NCBI RefSeq assembly: GCF_004364325.1
Contig: NZ_SOCP01000003.1
Coordinates: 248,001 to 312,000 of the forward strand
Reading direction: 5' to 3'
DNA length: 64,000 bases
From: Actinophytocola oryzae
GTDB taxonomy: Bacteria; Actinomycetota; Actinomycetes; Mycobacteriales; Pseudonocardiaceae
Under the pieces are notes generated by a model. That model ran no database searches. It saw only the letters and a program-made list of their open reading frames with translations, and was not told where the DNA came from. This document shows, one piece after another, positions 49,777 to 58,400 of this stretch. The number at the start of each line of letters is the position of its first letter. Within the stretch, counting starts at the first letter, position 1. Position numbers and translations under genes: made by a program.

Positions 49777-52700
49777 TCAGCAGCCGATCGAGGCCAGGTC
49801 GGTTTCCCCCGCGTCGGCGAGGTTGGCGCACAGCCGCCGCACGACCTGGTCGGGCGCCAGCTGCCAGACGCCGATGTCGGTGTCCGTGCCACCCGAGGCG
49901 AGCGACTTCCCGTCCGGGGCGAACACGAGCTCGTTCACCGGCGCGACGTGCCCGGTGAGCACCGCGAGCAGCCGCTTGCTGCGCAGGTCCCACAGCCGCA
50001 CGACCGAGTCGTCCGAGGTGATCGTCGCGATGATGCGCCCGTCGCGGGAGATCGCGATCTTGCGGATGGTCGAGGAGTGGCGCCCGAACCGGTCGAGCAC
50101 CCTGCCCGTCCTCGGGTCGCGGATCTCGATCATGCGGCCGGTGCCCGCGGTGAGCAGGGACCTGCCGTCCGGGGTGAACACGGACGTGATGAGCGAGTCC
50201 GAGCCGAGCCTGACCGGGTCCTCCTCGGTCAGGTCGGGCAGCCGCCAGCCCAGCAGGGTCGCGGTGTTCGTACCGTCGGTGTCGCTGCCGACGACTGACG
50301 TGCCCTCGTTGTTGGTGAGCGCGAGCAGCCGCTCGCCGTCCGAGGAGAACAGGAGCTCCGCCGGCGACTGCTCTCCTGCCTTCAGCTCCGCGCGCTGCGC
50401 GAGCGTGGCCACGTCCCACACCCCGATGCGGTAGTCGCTCTCCTTGCCCAGCCTGACGGGCGCGCCGTGCGCCGCGGCGAACAGCTTCCCGTCCGGGGAC
50501 ACCGCGATGGCGCCGCGGAACTCACGACCGGTGAGGTGGATCGACCGTGGCCGCGACACCCCACCGCGGGTGGTCGTCACGGTCAGCGTGGCGGTGATCG
50601 AACCGGTGATGCGCGTACCGTCCGGCGTGTACCGGACGGCGTAGGTGGCCGAGTCGAGCCTGCCCTGCCCGCCGACCTCGTCGCCGGTGCGGATGTCCCA
50701 CGACGTGATCGCCCCGGACGCGTCACCGGCCGTCGCGGTGTGGCCGTCCGGGCTGATGTCCAGGCCCGTCACCGACTCCGTCGGCGAGGAGTGCCAGCTC
50801 ACGTTGGTGTGCCAGCGCAGCACGGCCCCGTCGCTCGCGGACGCGACCCTCGTCCGGCCGTCTCGGGACACGGCGATCGCCAGCACCGTCTTGGCCGCAC
50901 TGCTTCCGCCGCGCCGACCCTGCGTGATCGAACCGGCGTAGCTGCCGGTCAGGGGGTCCCAGATCGACAGCGCGGTGGTGTTGCTGTTGGTGTAGAGCAC
51001 GGTGCCGTCCGGGCTGAACACGAGTGCGGACGGGCCCTGCCCCGGGTCGGTGACGTGCCTGGTGATGTCACGGAACGAACGCACCAGCGCGCCGGTCTCC
51101 GGGTTCCACAGGCGGATCGTGTTGTCCGCGACGCTCGCGGTCGCCAGCAGCTCAGGCGAGAACGCCACGAGCACGGACACGATCCCGTCCTCGTTCATCC
51201 GCGCGGTGCTCAGGTGCTCGGTGTTGGTGGACACGAGCGTGCCGTTCGCCGTGTTCCACAGGTCGAGGCGCCCAGCGCCGTTGCCGGCCGCGAGCCGGTC
51301 GCCCCTCACGCTGTAGGCGATGCTGATCGTGTTGGGCTGGGCCGTGCCTATCCAGCGGATCAGGTTGCCGGTCGTCGGGTCGAACTCGCCGATGGCCATG
51401 GTCACGTCCGCGCGGACGGAGATGGCCGCCACCGCCTGGCCGTCGGGGCGCCACGCGATCGGCCCGAGCGCCTCGTTGACGTCCGAGAGGCGCCGGATCA
51501 GCTTGCGGTCGGGGATCGACCACACCTTGACCCCGCTCACCTCGTTGTCGGTCGGGTCGACGGACGAGACGGCGAGCATCGTGCCGTCCGGGGAGAACTT
51601 CACCGCGAGGACGGTGCGTGCCGCGGTGATGTCGATGTCGAGCCGCCGACGTTCGACCACGTCCCACACCGCGACCTCGCCCTCGCCGGAGCCGACGGCG
51701 ACGTAGCGGCCGTCGGCACTGACGTCGATCGCGTACCCCTGCCTCAGCCCCGACTTGAACGCCGTCGGGTAGGTCAGCATCGGCGCGGACAGCAGCGCGC
51801 CGCGTGCCTCGACGGTCTCGGCCGTGTGCCAGCCCTCGACGGCCTTGCGCATGGCGTCCACCGGGTCCGCGTCGGCCTCGGAAAGCGACTCCGCCGCGAG
51901 CGCCCTCGACTGTGCCTCGTTGCGGGCCTCGTCTGCCTCACCCCGTGCGACGAACGCGATACCGCCCGCGACGAGCGCGAGCACGAGCAGCGCGGCGAGG
52001 CCCACGACGAACCCACGCAGGCGGCGGGTGGTCCGTCGCCTGTCCCGCTCGCTCGCGGTCAGGAACGCCCGCTCGTCCGCCGAGACGTCGGCGCGGCCGT
52101 TCGACCAGTCCAGTGCCGCCGCGAGCCGCGCACCCCGGTACAGGTCGCCTCGGTCCTGGCCGCCCTTGCGCCAGTTGGTGACCGCCTCACCCAGCTGCTG
52201 GCGCACGAGCAGCGCGGCGCGGTCCTCATCGACCCACTGCCGAAGGCGTGGCCACGAGGTCAGCAGCGCGTCGTGGGACAGCGACACGGCGTCGGCGTCC
52301 ACGGTGACGAGCCGCGCGCTCACGAGGCTCTCCAGGGCGCGGTGGGGCACCTCGGAGCGGTGGGCGCGGCGGCGCGCGATGCCGCCGCCGTCCAGCAGCG
52401 TGACCATGCGCAGCAGGGCACCGCGCAACGCCCACTGGTCGGCGGGTGCGAGCCGGTTGTAGACACCGTCCGCGGTGAGTGCGACGGCCCGGTCGACGCC
52501 GCCGGTGCGCTGGTAGCCGGTGAGGGTCAACCGGTTCCCGGTCCGGTTTCGCCACGTCTCGCGCAACGCGTGTGCGAGCCGGGGCAGCGCGCCCGGGTCG
52601 CGGCCCGCGCCGACGTCGGTGACCAGCCGGTCGACCAGGCCGGGCTCCAGCTCGAGCCCCGCGACCTCGGCAGGCTTGGTGACCACGCGGGCCAGCTCCT

Positions 52701-54216
52701 CGGCCGACAGCGGCCCGAGCACGTACGGGGCGTCGAGCGAGGGCTTGAGCGGCGGCAGCGTGATGCAGTGCTCGACGAAGTCCGCCCGCACCGCCAGCAC
52801 CACGCGTGCGGGCCAGGCACTCGCGAGCGCGGTCGCGAACACCTCCCGTTCCCTCGGGTCGTGGCAGAGGGTGAACATCTCCTCGGCCTGGTCGACGGCC
52901 ACGACCAGCGGCGCGTTCTCGCCCGCCGCGACCCGGCACAGCTCGCCGAAGTCCGACGGCCGTTCCCACAGCCGCCCCGCGAGTCGCAGCGGGTCGGTCC
53001 TGGTGAGCGCGGCGAGGCGGGCGGCGAGCGTGCCGACCGGCCGGTCGCCCGGTGTCATGGCGAGCGACTTCTCCCCCGCCCGTGCCTGCGCGGCGAGGAG
53101 GCCCGCGTGCAGCAGCGACGACTTGCCCGCGCCGGACGCGCCGACGACGATCAGCGGTCCGTCGCCGCCGCGCTGCCTCGACAGCCTGGCGAGCAGGTCG
53201 CGCACGGCCTGCTCGCGACCGAAGAACCAGTCGCTGTCCCGGATCCCGAAGCTCTGCAGGCCGGGGTACGGGCAGCTGTCGGCCGTGTTCTCGCCTGGCG
53301 TCGGGGTCTCGTCCTGCAGGTAGGACATCAGCAGGTGGACGAAGTGGTCGCCGGTCCTCGGCAGCTCGACCGACACCGCGGTGGGCGACTCGGCCGTGAC
53401 CGCGGCGGCGGCGGCCATCAGCTCGCCTGCGGACGGGTAGCGCCGCTTGGGGTCCTTCTCCATCCCGGTGCGCACGACCAGGTCCATGGCCGGTGGGATG
53501 CGCCGGTCGAACAGGGACGGCGCGGGCGGCGGGTCGTTGAGCTGTGCGGCGAGCTTGCCGACGGTGTCCGGCGCGGGGAAGGGCACGCGGCCGGTGAGGC
53601 ACTGGAACAGCACGCACGCGAGCGCGTACACGTCCGACGCGGCGTTGACGTCGACCTCGCCACGCATCAGACGTTCCGGCGCCATGTAGTCGAGCGTGCC
53701 GACGTAGTCACCGGTGTTGGTCAGCTTCGTGACGTCGTCCGCGAGCGGGCGGGCGATGCCGAAGTCGGCCAGGTAGGCGTTGCCCGCCTCGTCGAGCAGG
53801 ATGTTGGCCGGCTTGACGTCCCGGTGCAGCACACCGGCCGCGTGCGCGGCGTCGAGCGCGCGCGCCACCTGCGTGAGGATCTCGATGGCGCGGGACGGCG
53901 ACAGCGGTCCGTCGGCCAGCACCCGCTTGAGGTCCGGCCCGTCGATCAGGGCCATGTCCAGGTAGAGCCGGCCGTCGATCTCGCCGTGGTCGTGGATCGG
54001 CACGATGTGCGGCTCGTCCAGCCCCGCGACGAGCCGCGCCTCCCTGCGGAACCTGGCGCGGAACTCCGCGTCCGCGAAGCCGGGCAGGCGTTTGAGCGCG
54101 ACGTGGCGGTCGTTGCCCGTGTCGTAGGCGCGGTGGACCTCACCCATGCCCCCGCGCCCGAGCAGCTCCTCGATCCGATACGGGCCGAATAACTCCGGGA
54201 CCGTATCCGTCGTCAT
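49777..54216 (-). CDS. Ser/Thr protein kinase fused to a STAND-type NTPase and WD40 repeats
   Basis: 1479 aa. Residues 1-275 form a Hanks-type kinase with intact catalysis: GRGGMGEV loop (20-27), VALKRL Lys, VLHRDVKPANILL, LADFGIA, and GTLDYMAPE in the activation segment. Residues about 315-710 form an nSTAND1-like NTPase (GASGAGKSSLL near 359, VVAVDQAEEMF near 442). A single membrane helix follows (FVVGLAALLVLALVAGGIAF, about 733-755). The C-terminal half has about 14 WD40-like units (for example LVFSPDGTVLYTN...IWDPLTG), enough for two seven-bladed propellers, predicted outside the cell. It probably couples an extracellular ligand to cytoplasmic phosphorylation. Downstream FHA-like and upstream small membrane proteins are likely partners. 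Confidence 0.93.
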   Translation of the reverse strand: MTTDTVPELFGPYRIEELLGRGGMGEVHRAYDTGNDRHVALKRLPGFADAEFRARFRREARLVAGLDEPHIVPIHDHGEIDGRLYLDMALIDGPDLKRVLADGPLSPSRAIEILTQVARALDAAHAAGVLHRDVKPANILLDEAGNAYLADFGIARPLADDVTKLTNTGDYVGTLDYMAPERLMRGEVDVNAASDVYALACVLFQCLTGRVPFPAPDTVGKLAAQLNDPPPAPSLFDRRIPPAMDLVVRTGMEKDPKRRYPSAGELMAAAAAVTAESPTAVSVELPRTGDHFVHLLMSYLQDETPTPGENTADSCPYPGLQSFGIRDSDWFFGREQAVRDLLARLSRQRGGDGPLIVVGASGAGKSSLLHAGLLAAQARAGEKSLAMTPGDRPVGTLAARLAALTRTDPLRLAGRLWERPSDFGELCRVAAGENAPLVVAVDQAEEMFTLCHDPREREVFATALASAWPARVVLAVRADFVEHCITLPPLKPSLDAPYVLGPLSAEELARVVTKPAEVAGLELEPGLVDRLVTDVGAGRDPGALPRLAHALRETWRNRTGNRLTLTGYQRTGGVDRAVALTADGVYNRLAPADQWALRGALLRMVTLLDGGGIARRRAHRSEVPHRALESLVSARLVTVDADAVSLSHDALLTSWPRLRQWVDEDRAALLVRQQLGEAVTNWRKGGQDRGDLYRGARLAAALDWSNGRADVSADERAFLTASERDRRRTTRRLRGFVVGLAALLVLALVAGGIAFVARGEADEARNEAQSRALAAESLSEADADPVDAMRKAVEGWHTAETVEARGALLSAPMLTYPTAFKSGLRQGYAIDVSADGRYVAVGSGEGEVAVWDVVERRRLDIDITAARTVLAVKFSPDGTMLAVSSVDPTDNEVSGVKVWSIPDRKLIRRLSDVNEALGPIAWRPDGQAVAAISVRADVTMAIGEFDPTTGNLIRWIGTAQPNTISIAYSVRGDRLAAGNGAGRLDLWNTANGTLVSTNTEHLSTARMNEDGIVSVLVAFSPELLATASVADNTIRLWNPETGALVRSFRDITRHVTDPGQGPSALVFSPDGTVLYTNSNTTALSIWDPLTGSYAGSITQGRRGGSSAAKTVLAIAVSRDGRTRVASASDGAVLRWHTNVSWHSSPTESVTGLDISPDGHTATAGDASGAITSWDIRTGDEVGGQGRLDSATYAVRYTPDGTRITGSITATLTVTTTRGGVSRPRSIHLTGREFRGAIAVSPDGKLFAAAHGAPVRLGKESDYRIGVWDVATLAQRAELKAGEQSPAELLFSSDGERLLALTNNEGTSVVGSDTDGTNTATLLGWRLPDLTEEDPVRLGSDSLITSVFTPDGRSLLTAGTGRMIEIRDPRTGRVLDRFGRHSSTIRKIAISRDGRIIATITSDDSVVRLWDLRSKRLLAVLTGHVAPVNELVFAPDGKSLASGGTDTDIGVWQLAPDQVVRRLCANLADAGETDLASIGC

Positions 54217-54259
54217 GCGCGCGCCTCCTGTCCCAGCCGTGGCGGCGCCAGCCTACGGG

Positions 54260-54808
54260 CTACTGGCAGGCGTCGAACATGGCGTCGATAGCCGCCTGCC
54301 GCTCGGCGTCCGGCGCGCCCGTGACGTCCCACAGGTAGTGCTGCGTCGCGTCGACACACGGCTTGAGCGCCGAGTTCTGCGACTCCAGGTCGCTGTTGGT
54401 CTGCTCGGCGGTCGACTTGTCGCCCTCGGCCGAGGTGATGTCCTTCCTGATGTCCGACAGCTCGGACTTCTTGTCCTCCATCACCGAGTTCGCCTTGTCG
54501 TGGTCGCTCTCCGCCGCGACGTAGAGACCGGCGAACACCCCCGCCACCGCGAACATCAGCACCGCCACCACGACCAGCACCAGGCGCGCCCTGGACTTCT
54601 TCTGCTGTGGCGGCAGCGACTGGGTGGGCAGGCCGGAGGTGTAGTAGCTCGGGAACGACGGCTGGGGCGGCTGTTGCTGTGGCATGCCCGTCGGCGGCGA
54701 CTGCGGGTAGGACTGCTGCGGGAACGGCGATGACTGCGGGTACTGCGGCGTCTGCTGCGGGAACGGGGAGGACTGCGGGTTCTGGGGGTTCGAGTAGTAG
54801 TCGTTCAC
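54260..54808 (-). CDS. Small membrane protein of the kinase operon (paralogue B)
   Basis: About 182 aa from GTG 54808 (AGGAGGGG upstream). The cytoplasmic N-terminus is Pro/Gln/Ser-rich with SSPFPQQ and PQYPQ repeats. A membrane helix (LVLVVVAVLMFAVAGVFAGLYVA) follows, then a Lys/Glu/Ser coiled coil (KKSELSDIRKDITSAEGDKSTAEQ), and a tail with two Cys (LKPCVDATQHYL...MFDAC). The tail matches that of the next gene, so the two are paralogues. The start overlaps the upstream stop (GTGA). It ends 43 bp before the kinase start. It may sense or scaffold the kinase ectodomain; that is inference. Confidence 0.8.
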   Translation of the reverse strand: MNDYYSNPQNPQSSPFPQQTPQYPQSSPFPQQSYPQSPPTGMPQQQPPQPSFPSYYTSGLPTQSLPPQQKKSRARLVLVVVAVLMFAVAGVFAGLYVAAESDHDKANSVMEDKKSELSDIRKDITSAEGDKSTAEQTNSDLESQNSALKPCVDATQHYLWDVTGAPDAERQAAIDAMFDACQ

Positions 54809-55215
54809 GACGTCCCCTCCTGGCGCACGCAGTCGAGCAGCATCTGGTCGATCGCGTCGGACAGCTCCTGTTCGGTGCCGGTCTGCGCGGCCTTGATGGC
54901 CTTCTTCGACGAGTCGGCGCACGTCTTGAGGTAGTCGTTCGTGCTCTTGAGGTCCTGTCCCTGCTGCTCCAGATCGTCCACAGCGGACTTCGTGTCGGAC
55001 AGCTTGTCCTTCTGGTCGGCGATCTGCCTCTCGGTGACCGACACCTGGTCGTTCACGTCGGCCACGGCGCCCCGCTCGACGAGGAACAGGGTCACGAACA
55101 ACCCCGCCGCGATGACCAGCACCGCCACGAGGACGCCGAGGATGATCGTCGTCCTCCGCTGCGTACCGCCCGGTTCTCCTGGCGGGGGCCCGGTCGGGGT
55201 CATTGGCTGGATCAC
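54805..55215 (-). CDS. Small membrane protein of the kinase operon (paralogue A)
   Basis: About 136 aa from GTG 55215 (GGGAG 5 nt upstream); ATG 55203 is an alternative. A short Pro/Gly-rich cytoplasmic tail (MTPTGPPPGEPGGTQRR) precedes one membrane helix (TIILGVLVAVLVIAAGLFVTLFL), then an extracellular coiled coil (SVTERQIADQKDKLSDTKSAV) and a tail with two Cys (LKTCADSSKKAIKAAQTG...LLDCVRQEG). Same design and Cys spacing style as the downstream gene. First gene of the leftward kinase operon. No family is recognised. Confidence 0.78.
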   Translation of the reverse strand: MIQPMTPTGPPPGEPGGTQRRTTIILGVLVAVLVIAAGLFVTLFLVERGAVADVNDQVSVTERQIADQKDKLSDTKSAVDDLEQQGQDLKSTNDYLKTCADSSKKAIKAAQTGTEQELSDAIDQMLLDCVRQEGTS

Positions 55216-55408
55216 TGCGACTCCCACTGTGCTGCCACTGTCTGCGCGTTCGCTGCCTTCAGTCTCGCCGCCTCGGACGACACCGGTAAGCGGAATGTTC
55301 CGAGATGGAACAAAGTTGGGCCGACCGGAGGAACGGGTCACCGGGGAGGAACAGGTCATCCTACGTCCTCACGACCTCGGCGTGAACAATTCATCCGGTT
55401 CCGTTACC

Positions 55409-55443
55409 GAAACAGTGGAACCCCGTGACCACCGCACTGTTTC
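55409..55443. promoter_or_regulatory. 9-bp inverted repeat upstream of the NRPS gene
   Basis: GAAACAGTG (55409-55417) and CACTGTTTC (55435-55443) are perfect reverse complements with a 17-nt spacer, ending 51 bp before the NRPS start. A shorter repeat, TGTTCC-GAGAT-GGAACA, lies at 55296-55312. Either could be an operator in the 279-bp gap between divergent operons. Confidence 0.45.
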
Positions 55444-55494
55444 CGCTGGTCCCGCTGCGCGACAGTGGTCGCATACCGAGGAGGTACGCGCGGC

Positions 55495-58400
55495 ATGACA
55501 GCTTCTGTTCCCCATGCCCTCGCACACTGGGCGTCGGAACGCCCCGACGACACGGCGTTCACGTTCGTCGGCGGCGGGCTCACCGTCGAGCGGGAGCTGA
55601 CCTACGCGCAGCTGGCCGAGGCGTCCTGGCGCGTGGCCGCGTTCCTCCGCGACCGCGTCCAGCCCGGTGACCGCGCGCTCCTGCTGTTTCCGCCGGGTGC
55701 GGACTACCTGGCCGCGTTCCTGGGCTGCCTGTCCGCGGGCGTGGTCGCCGTGCCGCTCTACCCGCCCCGGCCGGGCGCGAAGCTCGACCGCATCGCCTCG
55801 GTGGTCAGGGACTGCCAGGCACCGGTCGCGCTCACCACGTCGGCCCTGGTGCCGCTGCTCGCCGACCTGCCGGTCACGACGCACGCCGTCGAGGACCTGA
55901 CCGTCGAGCCGACCGGGATGCTGCCCAACCCGGAGGCACTCGCGTTCCTGCAGTACACGTCCGGCTCGACGGGCAACCCCAAGGGCGTGATGGTCGGCCA
56001 CCGCAACCTGGTCGCGAACCTGTCGGCCATCGAGGTCGGGTTCGGGGTGCGGGACGACGACGTGATCTTCAGCTGGCTGCCGATGTACCACGACATGGGG
56101 TTGATCGGCACCACGCTGCTCCCCCTGGTCACCGGCCGTCCCGCCGTGCTGCAGAACACCTTCGAGTTCGTGCGCGACCCGCTCAGCTGGGTCCGGGCGG
56201 TCGACCGGTTCGGCGCGACGTGTTCCGGCGGACCCAACTTCGCCTACGGCCTGCTGACCGAGCGCTACGACGAGTCCCGACTGTCCGGTGTGGACCTGTC
56301 ACGCTGGCGGATCGCCTTCAACGGCGCGGAACCCGTGAGCGCGGACACCATGGACGCTTTCACCGAGCGCTACGGCACGCACGGCTTCTCGGGTCGCGCG
56401 TGGTTCCCCTGCTACGGCCTCGCCGAGGCGACCCTGTTCGTCTCCGGCGCCACACCGATGTCCGGCTACGGCACGGCGGACGTCGAGGACCACGCGGTCG
56501 TGTCGTCCGGCACGCCCGCCGACGGGACCGAGGTCGTCATCCGGGGCGACGACGGCACGGCGCTCGCCGACGGCTCGGTCGGCGAGATCTGCGTGCGTGG
56601 CCCCGGGGTCGCACGCGGGTACTGGAACAAGGACTCGACCGGGACGTTCCGCACCAGGATTCCCGGCCATGCGGGCACTTTCCTGCGCACGGGCGACCTC
56701 GGCACGCTCCTCGACGGCGAGCTGCACGTCGCGGGCCGGGTCAAGGACCTGATCATCGTCGGTGGGCGCAACTACCACCCGACCGACGTCGAGGCCGCCG
56801 CGAGGACCGACGAGCGCGTGTGCTCCGGCGCGGCGTTCCAGGTCGACGACCGCGTCGTGCTGGTGCTGGAGATCGTCCCGGGGTCCACCGTGGACGGCCT
56901 CGCGGACGTCGTGCGCCGGGCGGCGTCGGTCACCTGTGAGCTGGAGCTTTCGGAGATCGTGTTCGTCCGCCCCAACTCCATCCCGCGCACGTCCAGCGGC
57001 AAGCTGCGCCGCGTCGAGACACGCAGGCGGTACCTGGCAGGCCGGCTCCCGGTCCTGCGCACCGCGACGGCCGCGGTCGCGGCAGCCACCGACGTGCCTT
57101 CGCTGCTGGCCGACAGGATCGGCTTCGCGCTCACCGACGAGGACTTCCGGCGTCCGCTCGCGGCGCTCGGCATGGACTCGCTGAAGCTGGTGGCCATCAA
57201 GGGTGCCGTCGAGCAGACCCTCGGCGTTTCGCTGCCCGCCGAGCTGTTCTTCGGTGACACCACCCTCGACGACGTCATCGACGCGGCACGCACCGCCACG
57301 CCTCCCGTCCCGCTCGCGTCCTCGAACACCCAGGCGGCGACCGAAAGCCAGCTACAGTTCCAGTTCTTCGACCAGCTGCACCCGGACGACCGGTCCAACA
57401 CGCTGTCGTGCGCGCTGCGGTTGGGCCGGGCGTTCACCGAGTCCCGGCTGCGTGCCGCGATCACGGTGGCCGTGACGCGCCACGCCGCGCTGCGGACCGT
57501 CATCCGCGACGGCGTGCAGGTGGTCCACGACGAGCCGCGCTTCGAGTGGGACAGCCTGGAACTGGCCGACGACACGGACAACCACGACTTCCTCTCGGTG
57601 GTCGCCCACCGCGAGTTCGACCTCGTCGACGGCCCGCTGCTGCGTGCGGCGGCCATCCTCTCCCCGACCGGCACCACACTGCTGCTGGCCTGCCACCACG
57701 CGGTAGCCGACTACGCGTCGCTGCGGATCGTGCTCGCCGACGTCCTCGCCGAACTGCTGGGGGACAAGGGGTTCGCGCTCGGAACCGGCCAGACCTCCGC
57801 CCTCGGCTGGGCGGCGGAGCAGGCCCGCGTGACGCCGGAGAAGATCGAGAGGCTGGCCGCGCTGGCCGACCGGTGGCAGCCGTTCCGCGACCACGTGCTG
57901 TTCCCGGGGAGCCCGGCGGTTCGCCGCCGCAACCCGGCCGCCACGGTCGACTTCTCGGTCGACGCCGACCTCCTCCACACGCACTGCAGGGAACGCGGTT
58001 TCACCCCGTTCGTCACGCTCGCCGCCGCCTACCTGCGGGCACTGCACCGCGTCACCGGCGCGCCGACGGTCACGGTCGCGACGCCGCACCACGGCCGCAC
58101 CGACACCCGTTTCGCCGGCGCGGTCGGCTACCTGGCCAACCCGGTGCCCCTGCTCGGCGACTTCACGGCCGGCGACGACCTGCCCGCGCTGGAGGACCGC
58201 ACCTGGCGCGGCCTCCGCGAGGCGCTGACGTGTGCCGACGTGCCCTTCCCCCACCTGGTTCGCGCGCTGGCGCCCGAACGGCACGGCCAGAACCCGTTGT
58301 TCCAGGCCACGATCACGTTCCAGCAGTCGGCCGACGGCCGCCTGGGCGACGGCTTCGCCATCCCGTGGAGCGGCGCGAGCGACACGGTGTCCGGTGTGGA

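Noticed and set aside
50467..54192. A 1241-codon open frame antisense to the kinase gene
   Set aside because: It is a GC-codon shadow with Arg/Gly/Ala/His-rich composition and no domains; the opposite strand has clear kinase and WD40 motifs.
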